Origin: Tsukamurella ocularis
GTDB lineage: Bacteria > Actinomycetota > Actinomycetes > Mycobacteriales > Mycobacteriaceae
Direction of reading: 5' to 3'
Length of the DNA stretch: 64,000 bases
Assembly (NCBI RefSeq): GCF_024807615.1
Contig: NZ_JANUCJ010000001.1
Location: forward strand, 310,001 to 374,000
Shown: positions 53,015-62,027 of the stretch, piece after piece
How the letters are laid out: each line of letters opens with the position of its first letter
Position numbering within the stretch: the first letter of the stretch is position 1
Translations under genes and position numbers: made by a program
The notes under the pieces: model-generated
Databases searched by the model: none
Told to the model about the DNA's origin: nothing
What the model saw: the letters and a program-made list of their open reading frames with translations, nothing else

Positions 53015-53365
53015 ATGCGGGTGCACAAGGTGATCCCGAACATCACCGTCGACGACATCGCCACCGCCCGCGGCTTCTACGCGGACTTCCTCGGGCTCGG
53101 CGACGAGGAGTTCAATCTCGGCTGGGTCGCCCGCTTCTCCTCCTCCGACCACGGCGCCAGCGTGCAGCTGGTGACCGGCGATCGGACCGCGGAGATCGAC
53201 TCGGACCTGTCCGTGATGACCGACGACGTCGAGGCGGCCTACGCGGAGGCGCAGGCCGCGGGCTACGAGATCGTGCACCCGCTCACGAGCGAGGAGTGGG
53301 GCCCCCGCCGCTTTTTCGTCCGCGCCCCCGACGGCACCGTCGTGAACGTCGTCGGACACCACTGA
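53015..53365 (+). CDS. VOC-family (glyoxalase-like) protein
   Basis: The 116-residue protein has one full VOC domain: PNITVDDIATARGFYADFLGLGDEEF, then SVQLVTGD and GYEIVHPLTSEEWGPRRFFVRAPDGTVVNVVGH. The metal residues are only partly conserved. It may be a resistance or dioxygenase-like protein. Co-transcribed with the CMD-fold gene. Full length, unlike the VOC gene at 16288. Confidence 0.85.
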   Translation: MRVHKVIPNITVDDIATARGFYADFLGLGDEEFNLGWVARFSSSDHGASVQLVTGDRTAEIDSDLSVMTDDVEAAYAEAQAAGYEIVHPLTSEEWGPRRFFVRAPDGTVVNVVGHH

Positions 53366-53368
53366 CGA

Positions 53369-53438
53369 CCGAAACTCGGGATCTGCGGCGGTACGAAGCA
53401 CGATCATCCGTCGCTCGTCCGCAGAACCCGAATCTCGG
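53369..53438. repeat. Long imperfect hairpin, 20-bp arms
   Basis: CCGAAACTCGGGATCTGCGG (53369-53388) pairs with 53419-53438 at 17 of 20 positions around a 30-base loop. The right arm on the minus strand has GGTTCTGCGG, the GTTCTG core. It stands between the convergent VOC and lpd stops. Confidence 0.7.
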
Positions 53439-53467
53439 AACGGACCGGCGCGCTGCCGGGCCGGTGG

Positions 53468-54850
53468 CTACAGGTTGATCATGTGGCCGGCGAGGCCGTG
53501 AATCGACTCCTGCAGCGCCTCCGACAGCGTCGGGTGCGTGTGCACGTTGCGGGCCAGCTCGTTGACGGTGAGGTCCCACTTCTGCGCGAGGGTCAGCTCG
53601 GGCAGCAGCTCGGAGACGTCGGGGCCGATGAGGTGGCCGCCGAGCAGCTCGCCGTACTTCGCGTCGGAGACCAGCTTGACGAAGCCGACGGGCTCGCCGA
53701 GGCCCTGGGCCTTGCCGTTCGCCGAGTACGGGAAGGTGGCGGTCTTGACGTCGTAGCCCTCGTCCTTGGCCTGCTGCTCGGTGAGGCCGAACGAGGCGAC
53801 CTGCGGCTGGCAGAAAGTGGCGCGCGGCATCATGCGGTAGTCGCCCAGCGCCTGCGTCTCCGCGCCGGCGATGGTCTCGGCGGCCACGACGCCCTGCGCC
53901 TCGGCGACGTGCGCCAGCTGCAGCTTCGCGGTGACGTCGCCGATGGCGTAGACGCCGGGCACGTTGGTGCGCATGTAGTCGTCAATGGCGATGGCGCCGC
54001 GCTCGGTGAGGGCGACGCCCGTCTTCTCCAGGCCGAAGCCCTCGACACGCGGCGCGAAGCCGATCGACATGAGCACCTTGGAGACGGTGATCTCCCCGGC
54101 GCCCTTCGGGCCGGTGTACCTCACGACGACCTGCGAGCCCTGGTCGTCGACCGACTCGACCTTGGTGGAGGTCAGGATGTTGACGCCCAGCTTCTTGTAC
54201 TGCTTGGCGATCTCCTTGGAGATGTCGGCGTCCTCGTTGGGCAGCGCGCGGTCCAGGAACTCGATGATGGTGACGTCCACGCCGTAGTTCTTGAGGACGT
54301 ACGCGAACTCCATGCCGATGGCGCCTGCGCCCACGATGGCGATGGACGCGGGCAGGTCGCGGGTGAGGATCTGCTCCTCGTAGGTGACCACGTTGTCGGA
54401 GAGCGTGACGCCGGGCAGCAGGCGCACCGTCGAACCGGTGTCGATGATGATGTTGTCGCCCGTCACCGTCTGGTCGCCGACCTGGATGGTCTTGGCGTCG
54501 ACGAAGGTGCCGTAGCCGTTGATCTCGGTGATCTTGTTCTTCTTCATGAGGAAGTGAACGCCCTTGACGATCCCCTCCGACACCTTGCGGCTGCGGTCGA
54601 ACGCCGCGCCGAAGTCGAACGAGACGTCACCGGAGATGCCGAACAGCTGCGCCTTGTGCGTGAAGGTGTGCGCCAGCTCGGCGTTCTTCAGAAGCGCCTT
54701 CGACGGGATGCAGCCCACGTTCAGGCACACACCGCCCCAGTACTTCTCCTCGATGACCGCGACCTTCTGCCCGAGTTGGGCGGCGCGAATAGCGGCGACG
54801 TAGCCTCCTGGGCCGGCGCCGAGTACAACAGTGTCAAAGTGATCAGCCAC
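53468..54850 (-). CDS. lpd: Dihydrolipoamide dehydrogenase
   Basis: The 460-residue flavoenzyme reoxidises dihydrolipoamide in 2-oxoacid dehydrogenase complexes. It has the FAD motif [12 protein letters not shown], the redox pair Cys42 and Cys47 in [16 protein letters not shown] motif [12 protein letters not shown] and the His-Glu pair in HTHPTLSE. It corresponds to LpdC (Rv0462). GTG 54850 has TAGGCT (plus 54858-54863) 7 bases upstream. It is divergent from the S9 peptidase with 30 bases between starts. Confidence 0.95.
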   Translation of the reverse strand: MADHFDTVVLGAGPGGYVAAIRAAQLGQKVAVIEEKYWGGVCLNVGCIPSKALLKNAELAHTFTHKAQLFGISGDVSFDFGAAFDRSRKVSEGIVKGVHFLMKKNKITEINGYGTFVDAKTIQVGDQTVTGDNIIIDTGSTVRLLPGVTLSDNVVTYEEQILTRDLPASIAIVGAGAIGMEFAYVLKNYGVDVTIIEFLDRALPNEDADISKEIAKQYKKLGVNILTSTKVESVDDQGSQVVVRYTGPKGAGEITVSKVLMSIGFAPRVEGFGLEKTGVALTERGAIAIDDYMRTNVPGVYAIGDVTAKLQLAHVAEAQGVVAAETIAGAETQALGDYRMMPRATFCQPQVASFGLTEQQAKDEGYDVKTATFPYSANGKAQGLGEPVGFVKLVSDAKYGELLGGHLIGPDVSELLPELTLAQKWDLTVNELARNVHTHPTLSEALQESIHGLAGHMINL

Positions 54851-54880
54851 GGCTTTCAGCCTAGCCCTAGTGTGGAGTCC

Positions 54881-56923
54881 ATGGACCAGTACGCATGGCT
54901 CGAAGAAGTGGAATCCGCCACTGCCCTGGATTGGGCCCGGGAACGCAACACCGCGAGCACCGCGCGCCTGACCGGACCGAGGTTCGACGAGCTTGAGGCG
55001 GGCGTGCTCGCCATCCTCGACACCGACCAGCGCATCCCCTACCCGGTGCGCCGCGGCGAGTACCTGTGGAACTTCTGGCGCGACGCCCAGCACCCGTACG
55101 GCCTGTGGCGCCGCACCACCCTCGAGTCCTTCCGCACCGACAGCCCCGAGTGGGACGTCGTCATCGACGTCGACGCCCTCCGCGAGGCCGAGGGCGAGAA
55201 CTGGGTGTGGGGCGGGGCTGCCGTCCTCCGCGCGGAGTCGCCCGACGGTGCGCCGTACGACCGCGCGCTCGTCTCCCTCTCCCGCGGCGGCGCGGACGCG
55301 ACGGTGGTACGCGAGTTCTCCATCTCGCGCCGGGGGTTCGTCGACGGTGGCTTCTCCCTCCCGGAGGCCAAGAGCCGGATCTCGTGGATCGACAAGGACA
55401 CCGTCTACGTCGGAACCGATTTCGGGCCCGGCTCGCTCACGGATTCGGGGTACCCGCGGCTCGTGAAGCGGTGGCGCCGCGACACCCCGCTCGGCCACGC
55501 GGACCTGGTCTACGAGGGCCATCACTCCGACGTCTCGATCGGCGCCGGCCACGACGACACCCCCGACTACGAGCGGCATTTCGTCTCGCGCTCCATTGAC
55601 TTCTACAACAGCGAGATCTACCTGCTCTCGCCGGACACGCTGGCGCTGGAGAGGATCGACGTCCCGACCGACGCCGACGCCGACGTGCACGAGTCGCGAC
55701 TGCTGGTGCGCCCGAAGTCCGCGTGGGAGCTGCCCACCGGGACGGTGCCCCCGGGCGCCTTGGTGGCCTTCGACTTCGACGCCTACCGGGCGGGTTCACG
55801 CGAGTACAGCACCGTCTTCACCCCCGACGCGCACACGGCCCTCGCGGGCTACTCGTGGACCAGGAACTACTTGCTTCTGTCGACGATGCGGGACGTGCGC
55901 TCGGAGCTGCACACCCTCGAGCCCGGCACGTGGGAGAAGCGGGAGACCCGCGGCTTCCCCGAGCTGGCCGAGATCGGCGTCTACTACACCGATCCGCGCG
56001 AGGGCGACGAGATCTTCGCCACCGCCAGCGGTTTCACCCTGCCACCCACCCTGCTGCACGGCACGGCCGGCGCATCCGTGGAGCCGCTCAAGTCCGCGCC
56101 CGCGTTCTACGACGCCACGGGCGTCACCGCCGAGCAGTTCTTCGCCACCAGCGACGACGGCACGCAGGTGCCCTACTTCGTCGTGCGCAGGCCCGCGGAC
56201 GGGCCGCAGCCGACCCTGCTGTACGGCTACGGCGGCTTCGAGGTCTCCCTGACGCCGGACTACACCGCCGTGTCCGGGACGTCGTGGATCGAGCGCGGCG
56301 GCGTCTACGTTCTGGCGAACATCCGCGGCGGCGGCGAATACGGACCCGACTGGCACACTGCGGCGTTGAAGGAGAACCGACTGCGCGCCTACGAGGACTT
56401 CGCCGCCGTGGCGAAGGACCTCGTGGCCCGCGGCATCACCACGCGCGAGCAGCTGGGCGCGCAGGGCGGCTCGAACGGCGGACTGCTCATGGGCGTGATG
56501 TACACGCGGTACCCGGAACTGTTCGGCGCCATCGTCTGCCAGGTGCCGCTGCTGGACATGCGGCGCTACCACCAGCTTCTCGCCGGCGCGTCGTGGATGG
56601 CCGAGTACGGCGATCCGGACGATCCCGCGCAGTGGGCGTACATCAGCGAGTACTCGCCGTACCAGAACCTGCCGGACGGCCCGGGCGAACTGCCCTCGCT
56701 CCTGGTCACCACGTCGACCCGCGACGACCGCGTGCACCCCGGCCACGCCCGCAAGTTCGTCGCGGCGCTGCGCGAGCGCGGCATCGAGGTGGACTACTAC
56801 GAGAACATCGAGGGCGGCCACGGCGGCGCCGCCGACAACAAGCAGGCCGCCTTCAAATCCGCCCTCGCCTACGAATTCCTGTGGCGCGAACTGGGACCGT
56901 CGACCACCGTCGACCCGACCTAG
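54881..56923 (+). CDS. Prolyl oligopeptidase-family peptidase
   Basis: The 680-residue S9A peptidase has a beta-propeller and a hydrolase domain with Ser531 (GGSNGG), Asp616 in [10 protein letters not shown] and His647 in EGGHGG. It is a second S9 enzyme beside ptrB, but with a different C-terminal text, so it is a paralogue rather than a copy. Corresponds to Rv0457c by position near lpdC. TAGTGT (54868-54873) lies 7 bases before ATG 54881. Confidence 0.92.
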   Translation: MDQYAWLEEVESATALDWARERNTASTARLTGPRFDELEAGVLAILDTDQRIPYPVRRGEYLWNFWRDAQHPYGLWRRTTLESFRTDSPEWDVVIDVDALREAEGENWVWGGAAVLRAESPDGAPYDRALVSLSRGGADATVVREFSISRRGFVDGGFSLPEAKSRISWIDKDTVYVGTDFGPGSLTDSGYPRLVKRWRRDTPLGHADLVYEGHHSDVSIGAGHDDTPDYERHFVSRSIDFYNSEIYLLSPDTLALERIDVPTDADADVHESRLLVRPKSAWELPTGTVPPGALVAFDFDAYRAGSREYSTVFTPDAHTALAGYSWTRNYLLLSTMRDVRSELHTLEPGTWEKRETRGFPELAEIGVYYTDPREGDEIFATASGFTLPPTLLHGTAGASVEPLKSAPAFYDATGVTAEQFFATSDDGTQVPYFVVRRPADGPQPTLLYGYGGFEVSLTPDYTAVSGTSWIERGGVYVLANIRGGGEYGPDWHTAALKENRLRAYEDFAAVAKDLVARGITTREQLGAQGGSNGGLLMGVMYTRYPELFGAIVCQVPLLDMRRYHQLLAGASWMAEYGDPDDPAQWAYISEYSPYQNLPDGPGELPSLLVTTSTRDDRVHPGHARKFVAALRERGIEVDYYENIEGGHGGAADNKQAAFKSALAYEFLWRELGPSTTVDPT

Positions 56924-56931
56924 GAGGAAAC

Positions 56932-57234
56932 ATGCTCGCAGCGTTCTCGATTAGCCCGATGGGCGGGGACCAGAGTGCCGACGGTGGCGTCGCCGCAGCG
57001 GTCGCGGAGGCCGTCGCCATCGTGCGCGCGTCGGGACTGCCCAACGAGACCACGGCGATGTTCACCACGATCGAGGGCGAGTGGGCCGAGGTGATGGGCG
57101 TGATCAAGGCGTGCGTCGACCGCCTCGCCGAGAGCGCGCCGCGCGTCTCCCTCGTGGTCAAGTGCGACATCCGCCCCGGACATACCGGTCAGCTCACAGC
57201 CAAGGTCGAGCGCGTGGAGCGTCACCTGCGCTGA
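56932..57234 (+). CDS. MTH1187-type thiamine-binding protein
   Basis: The 100-residue ferredoxin-like-fold protein has AAFSISPMGGDQS at the start and SLVVKCDIRPGHTGQLTAKVERVE at the end, the MTH1187/YkoF thiamine-binding pattern. AGGAGGAAAC is a near-perfect Shine-Dalgarno and overlaps the peptidase stop. Its last 13 bases overlap the DoxX stop on the other strand. Role: thiamine or pyrimidine binding, otherwise unknown. Confidence 0.87.
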   Translation: MLAAFSISPMGGDQSADGGVAAAVAEAVAIVRASGLPNETTAMFTTIEGEWAEVMGVIKACVDRLAESAPRVSLVVKCDIRPGHTGQLTAKVERVERHLR

Positions 57235-57659
57235 AGCCGAGCCTCGATGCCGAACGGCTCGTCGAGGGCGAACCGGCCCGGGCCAGCGCCCGCGAGGGCG
57301 AGCAGCACCAGGAGCAGTAGCCACTCGGGACTGTAGAAGAACCGACTCAGGAAGCCGGGGATCGTGGTTGACGCCTCGACCGCCGCCGGCCACACCGAGT
57401 AGTAGATCGCGCCGAGCATGGTGACGGCAAGGCCCGCGGCCGCGAACCGACTGAGCAGGCCCAGAACGAGAAGCACGCCGAGGACCAGCTCCGCCCACGC
57501 CGTCACGGTCGACGCGAGGTCGGGTTCCGGTATCCCCCACGCCGCGAAGTCGGCGGCGAAGCGCTTCGGGTTCGCGACCTTCCCCCACCCGCTGAGGAAG
57601 AACATCACCCCGACGCTCGCCCGCGCCACCAGCAGCCAGAGGTCCCTCGTCGTATCCAC
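57222..57659 (-). CDS. DoxX-family membrane protein
   Basis: The 145-residue protein has four membrane helices (LLVARASVGVMFFLSGWGKV, ELVLGVLLVLGLLSRFAAAGLAVTMLGA, LLLLVLLALAGAG). The DoxX text FLSGWGKVANP is clear. DoxX proteins take part in redox/membrane electron or sulfur stress complexes. GTG 57659 is fixed by TACCTT (plus 57666-57671) 6 bases upstream. Its 3' end overlaps the thiamine-binding gene by 13 bases. Confidence 0.88.
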   Translation of the reverse strand: MDTTRDLWLLVARASVGVMFFLSGWGKVANPKRFAADFAAWGIPEPDLASTVTAWAELVLGVLLVLGLLSRFAAAGLAVTMLGAIYYSVWPAAVEASTTIPGFLSRFFYSPEWLLLLVLLALAGAGPGRFALDEPFGIEARLQRR

Positions 57660-57747
57660 GCCTCGAAGGTACGGAAGCCGGGGCCCCGTCGCAGCGTGCC
57701 ACTCGCCGGCTTCACGGGAAACCCCAGCTCGTGCCATAATGTGACGC

Positions 57748-58440
57748 ATGTTGCTGAAGAGGCGTCAGGTGCTGGTGGGGCTGGCTGCGTTGCCCGCCGC
57801 CGCGGTCGCCACGTCGCTGACCGTCCCGCACGCCGTCGCGGCCGACGCCGACAAGGCGCTGCTCGACGCCGCGGTCGCGGCCGCGCCGAAGGCCCGTGAG
57901 GTCATCACGGTGGCGGCACCATCGTTCTCCTCGACCGACGTGCAGGTCTCGGCCTGGGCCTTGCTCGCGCAGGGGTGGACGAAGGTCTACGGACCGGTCC
58001 CGGGCAAGGTCGGCCAGCAGGGCATCGGCGAGGGCAAGGACGGCGTGCCCCGCACCCCGTTCGGCGTCTTCACGCTCGACCTCGCGTTCGGCCGGCAGGA
58101 CAACCCGGGCACCACCCTGCCCTACACGAAGGTGACGAATCAGCACTGGTGGGACGGGAACGTCAACTCCCCCACCTATGACCGCATGGTCGTCCAGGCA
58201 GCCAGCCCCGGGCCCGAGAGCGAGAACCTCTACGACATCGGCCCCGTCTACGACTACGCCGTGCACTTCGACAACAACCCCAGCCACACCCCGGGCAAGG
58301 GCGGCGCGATGTTCCTGCACGTCACCGACGGCAAGCCGACGCTGGGCTGCGTCGCGATCAGCCGCGACGGCATGATCACGCTGCTGAAATGGCTGGCGCC
58401 CGCACACAACCCGGTCCTGGTCACCGGCCTCGCCGGCTAA
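57748..58440 (+). CDS. L,D-transpeptidase (YkuD) family protein
   Basis: The 230-residue exported protein has an N-terminal signal with KRRQVLVGLAALPAAAVA (a possible Tat signal) and a YkuD domain with His191 (FLHVTDG) and the nucleophile Cys201 in PTLGCVAIS. It lacks the Ig-like repeats of the LprQ-type enzyme at 28725. CATAAT (57735-57740) is 7 bases before ATG 57748. It crosslinks peptidoglycan or attaches proteins. Confidence 0.85.
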   Translation: MLLKRRQVLVGLAALPAAAVATSLTVPHAVAADADKALLDAAVAAAPKAREVITVAAPSFSSTDVQVSAWALLAQGWTKVYGPVPGKVGQQGIGEGKDGVPRTPFGVFTLDLAFGRQDNPGTTLPYTKVTNQHWWDGNVNSPTYDRMVVQAASPGPESENLYDIGPVYDYAVHFDNNPSHTPGKGGAMFLHVTDGKPTLGCVAISRDGMITLLKWLAPAHNPVLVTGLAG

Positions 58441-58442
58441 TC

Positions 58443-58504
58443 CACCTTTCCAAGCGTTCTGCGACGGAATTCGCCACAGCGATCGCAGAACGCTTCGAAA
58501 GGTG
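58443..58504. repeat. Long hairpin, 22-bp arms
   Basis: The left arm (58443-58464: CACCTTTCCAAGCGTTCTGC and on) pairs with 58483-58504 at 21 of 22 around an 18-base loop. It contains GCGTTCTGCGA, the GTTCTG core. It lies between convergent genes and may also act as terminator. Arm and loop size match the repeats at 4835 and 5838. Confidence 0.85.
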
Positions 58505-58590
58505 TGCTCGCCGCCGGACCACGCGCGGACGATGCGCGGACCGCATAACCATGCCCGACGATGCCCCGGCCCGTCCAGGCTGGCCGCCTG

Positions 58591-59421
58591 CTACACGTGC
58601 TGCGCGATCCACCCCGACAGCGCGGGGATCACCGCACCGGGCGAGAGGATCCATTGGTTGTGCCCCAGCGGATCCGCAATCCGCCGGTGGACCGACGACG
58701 GGAACTTCTCCCCCACGAACCGCGACTGCTTCTCGGAGACCAGCTCATCACCCGCGATCGCGACGGTCAGCACCGGTGTCCGCGTCCCCGCCAGACGCGC
58801 CTCGTAGTCCACGTCCGCGCCGGCGACGTTGAAGTCGCCGGTCTGCACGAGATGATCGAAATCGGCCACGATCCCGGCGGGCACCTCGCCGAGGCCGTCC
58901 GGACCGGACCAGTGGCCCCGTCGGGCGGCGGCGCGCGCGGCGACGGAGGTCCCGATCCGACGCGCGGCCCCCGACAGCCCGTCGAGCTTGTAATAGCCCG
59001 TGCCACAGGCGATCAGGATCACCCCGGCGAGATTCCGGCGGGCCCGAGCCGCGTACATCACGCCCATCAGGCCACCGAGGCTGTGCCCCAGCAGGACCCG
59101 CGGCGCGCCGGGGAACTTCTGCCGGGCCAGCGCGGAGACCGCGGGGTAATCCTCGACCACCACGTCCTGGAAGCCGTGCTTCCCCCCGGCGCCGCGGGGC
59201 CGCGAATCGCCCTGCCCGCGCAGCTCGGCGACGACCGCGTTGAAGCCCGCGTCGATCAGCCCGCGCCCGAAGTCGTCGAAGTAGCCGGCGGGCACGTTCA
59301 CGCCGGGCCAGATCATGAGCACGGGCGCCGTGGGATCGGGGCCGCGGAAGATCCGGACGGGATTGGTGGTGCCGTCCTTGTACGTGAGCGTCGCGACGGT
59401 GGGCCGCGCCGTCGACGTCAC
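58591..59421 (-). CDS. Alpha/beta hydrolase
   Basis: The 276-residue hydrolase has MIWPGVNVPAGYFDDFGRGL, nucleophile Ser in LLGHSLGGLMG, and His in PLGHNQWI. It is closer to serine aminopeptidase/monoacylglycerol lipase-like enzymes. GTG 59421 overlaps the stop of the upstream membrane protein (GTGA), so they are coupled. Confidence 0.83.
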   Translation of the reverse strand: MTSTARPTVATLTYKDGTTNPVRIFRGPDPTAPVLMIWPGVNVPAGYFDDFGRGLIDAGFNAVVAELRGQGDSRPRGAGGKHGFQDVVVEDYPAVSALARQKFPGAPRVLLGHSLGGLMGVMYAARARRNLAGVILIACGTGYYKLDGLSGAARRIGTSVAARAAARRGHWSGPDGLGEVPAGIVADFDHLVQTGDFNVAGADVDYEARLAGTRTPVLTVAIAGDELVSEKQSRFVGEKFPSSVHRRIADPLGHNQWILSPGAVIPALSGWIAQHV

Positions 59422-60284
59422 CAGGCGCGCCGTTCCGCCCGCCGTGCGGCCACGGCACCGAGCCCACCGAAGATCAGCCCCAGCAGCGCGAGCGCACCGC
59501 CGACCGCCGCCTCGGTCATGATCCACGGCGTCAGGCTCTTCGTCACCTGCGCGAGCGCGGCGTCCACCACGGGGCTCAGCCCGCCGGTCCCGCTCCGGCT
59601 CGACACGTACGACGGTGCCGCGACGCACAGCATCCACGTCACGCCCGCGGCAACGGCGACGCCGAGCCCCAGGTAGAACATCATGAAGCCGCGGCGATGT
59701 GCGGCCAGCAACGCGAGCAGCGCCGCGGCGAGCGCGGTCAGGGGCGCGATCCACGCCGCCGACCGGATCGTGTCGGCGACGGACGCATACCGTCCGGCCC
59801 GGAACAGATCCCGGTTCGCGCCGGTCCCGGACAGGTCGATGGTGACTCGCTCCGGGACGGTCACCTTCACGTTGTTCGCGGCCGCAACGTCGCGGATCAT
59901 CGGCGCGAGGTCGATCTCCGCAGTCGTCGCGCCGCGCAGCCGCTGCTCGGCGGTGGGCCGCACCAGCAGCCAGGTGTGCACCTGGCCCACGGCCTCTGTG
60001 AAGGCGGCCGGGAACTGCGGCCCGTGCACGTAGGTGGAGACGTAAGGCGTGATCGCGTCGAGCGGAGGGCGGGCGTCTCCCTGCTCGGTGAGCAGCCGCT
60101 GCACCTGCTGGGCGATCTCCTGCGCCATCGCGTCCTGTACGGCGCTGTCGCGGCCCAGCGGCTCCATGAGCGTCATGAACTCGGCGCGGTCGAGCACCGT
60201 ATTCTTCGCCCACGTCGCGGGGACCGCCACGAACGTGGCCGCAATCGCGACGAGAACGAGGAGGAAGGCCGTCAGAGAACGCAC
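59418..60284 (-). CDS. Integral membrane protein of unknown function
   Basis: The 288-residue protein has one N-terminal helix, a helical extracellular part of about 150 residues (LDRAEFMTLMEPLGRDSAVQDAMAQEI ... RVTIDLSGTG) and three C-terminal helices (TALAAALLALLAA, YLGLGVAVAAGVTWMLC, GGALALLGLIFGGLGAV). No family recognised. GTG 60284 has TACCGT (plus 60292-60297) 7 bases upstream. It is probably the partner of the following hydrolase. Confidence 0.75.
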   Translation of the reverse strand: MRSLTAFLLVLVAIAATFVAVPATWAKNTVLDRAEFMTLMEPLGRDSAVQDAMAQEIAQQVQRLLTEQGDARPPLDAITPYVSTYVHGPQFPAAFTEAVGQVHTWLLVRPTAEQRLRGATTAEIDLAPMIRDVAAANNVKVTVPERVTIDLSGTGANRDLFRAGRYASVADTIRSAAWIAPLTALAAALLALLAAHRRGFMMFYLGLGVAVAAGVTWMLCVAAPSYVSSRSGTGGLSPVVDAALAQVTKSLTPWIMTEAAVGGALALLGLIFGGLGAVAARRAERRAW

Positions 60285-60336
60285 GGGGACAACGGTACTC
60301 GACGGCCCCGTCGAATCCGGGCCGCTCGAGCGACTG

Positions 60337-61278
60337 TCAGTCGCTGATCAGGTCGCGCCCGCGGCCGACGATGAGCGGATCCGGGCCGGCGGCCAGGACG
60401 TCCATGTCCTTGTTGTCGTAGTCGAACTTGTCGAGGATGTAGCGCATGGCGTTGAGGCGGGCCCGCTTCTTATCGTTGCTCTTCACCACGGTCCACGGCG
60501 CGTAGTCGGTGTCCGTCGCGGTGAACATCTCCTCCTTCGCCGCGGTGTACCCGTCCCACTTGTCCAGCGAGGCGAGGTCCATCGGCGAGAGCTTCCACTG
60601 CCGCACGGGGTCGATCTGGCGGATCGCGAAGCGGGTGCGCTGCTCGAGCTGGGTCACGGAGAACCAGAACTTAGTGACGTCGATACCGTCCTCGACCAGC
60701 ATCTTCTCGAACAGCGGCACCTGATGCGTCCAGCGCTCGTGCTGCTCGTCGGAGCAGAAGCCCATGACCCGCTCGACGCCGCCGCGGTTGTACCAGGAGC
60801 GGTCGAACAGGACGATCTCGCCCTTGGTCGGGAAGTGGTCGATGTAGCGCTGGAAGTACCACTCGCCGGCCTCGCGCTCGGTGGGCTTGACCAGCGCCAC
60901 CACGCGGGCGCCACGCGGGTTGAGGTGCTCCATGAAGCGCTTGATGGTGCCGCCCTTGCCGGCGGCGTCGCGGCCCTCGAAGACGATGACCAGCCGCTGG
61001 CCGGTGTCCTTGACCCAGCGCTGCAGCTTGAGCAGCTCGATCTGCAGCAGGCGCTTGTCCCGTTCGTACTCGGACCGGGCGAGGCGCTCCGAGTACGGGT
61101 AGCCCTCGCGCCAGGTGTCGACGACGTGCCGCTCGGGGGTGAGGAGCACCGGGTCGTCGTCATCGTCGTCGTTCACGGAGAAGCCCTCGGTCGCCCGCAG
61201 GTCGACGATCTTCTGCAGCGCCTCGCGGCCGCTGACCGCGCTCAAGTCGATGCCCACGGGCAGGTCGAGATCCATCAC
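60337..61278 (-). CDS. ppk2: Polyphosphate kinase 2 (long form)
   Basis: A 313-residue PPK2 with an N-terminal extension and an acidic run (NDDDDDDP), Walker A FEGRDAAGKGG, Walker B LFDRSWYNRGGVERV, lid RFAIRQIDPVRQWKLSPMD. This is the class I type, like Rv3232c, that makes nucleotides from polyphosphate. GTG 61278 is chosen because AGGCTA (plus 61286-61291) gives TAGCCT exactly 7 bases upstream; the usual ATG 61275 would be 10 bases away. Confidence 0.92.
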   Translation of the reverse strand: MMDLDLPVGIDLSAVSGREALQKIVDLRATEGFSVNDDDDDDPVLLTPERHVVDTWREGYPYSERLARSEYERDKRLLQIELLKLQRWVKDTGQRLVIVFEGRDAAGKGGTIKRFMEHLNPRGARVVALVKPTEREAGEWYFQRYIDHFPTKGEIVLFDRSWYNRGGVERVMGFCSDEQHERWTHQVPLFEKMLVEDGIDVTKFWFSVTQLEQRTRFAIRQIDPVRQWKLSPMDLASLDKWDGYTAAKEEMFTATDTDYAPWTVVKSNDKKRARLNAMRYILDKFDYDNKDMDVLAAGPDPLIVGRGRDLISD

Positions 61279-61362
61279 GCGCCGAAGGCTACGGGCAGGC
61301 GCGGACCGGCGGGTGAACGTCGCGTGAACGCGCGGTGCCTGCGAAAAGGTAAACTGTGCGGA

Positions 61363-62013
61363 ATGCCCACCACCGCTAACCGCGGACGCCGGCGCGCCGA
61401 GCACCTCGGGCCCGAGCGTCGCCGCCCCCAGGTCCTCGACGCCGCGCTGGAGATCGCCGCGCGCGACGGCCTCGCCGCCGTGACCATCGGTACCGTCGCC
61501 GACCGCCTGCAGGTCACGCGCCCCGTCATCTACTCGTGCTTCCCGGATCGCGTCGCGCTCATCACCGAGCTGCTCGACCGCGAGACCGAGACGATGATGA
61601 CCTACGTTCTCGCGTCGCTGCACAACGCCCACGGCGAGGATCCGGAGACCGCGTTCATCATCGGCATGCGCGGCCTGCTGACCGCTGTCAACGAGCGCGC
61701 CGACACCTGGCAGCTGCTGTTCTCCGGCGTCACCGACCCCGAGGTCGTGCACCGCGTCCAGGGCGCGCGCGCGACCCTCGCGAAACAGGCCGAGGAGTGG
61801 ATCCGGCCGGCCCTCATCCGCTGGTGGGACATGCAGGACCTCGACGAGAAGCTGCCCATGCTCATGGAGCTGTTCGTCTCGGCGTGCGAGGCCGCCGTCC
61901 GGTCGATGCTGGTCGGCCGTCCCGACGACGCCGGGCCGCAGTGGCGCGGCGACTCCGAGGGGATCGGGAAGTTCTACGGCTCCGCCGTCTACCGCGCCTT
62001 CCACGGCGCCTGA
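61363..62013 (+). CDS. TetR-family transcriptional regulator
   Basis: The 216-residue regulator has a helix-turn-helix (QVLDAALEIAARDGLAAVTIGTVADRLQVTRPVIYSCFPDRVALI) and a TetR C-terminal domain. TAAACT (61350-61355) is 7 bases before ATG 61363, so leaderless. It is convergent with the ABC exporter and divergent from ppk2. Exporters next to TetR genes are often their targets, but no operator was identified. Confidence 0.85.
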   Translation: MPTTANRGRRRAEHLGPERRRPQVLDAALEIAARDGLAAVTIGTVADRLQVTRPVIYSCFPDRVALITELLDRETETMMTYVLASLHNAHGEDPETAFIIGMRGLLTAVNERADTWQLLFSGVTDPEVVHRVQGARATLAKQAEEWIRPALIRWWDMQDLDEKLPMLMELFVSACEAAVRSMLVGRPDDAGPQWRGDSEGIGKFYGSAVYRAFHGA

Positions 62014-62027
62014 CCGTCCGCGTCACC

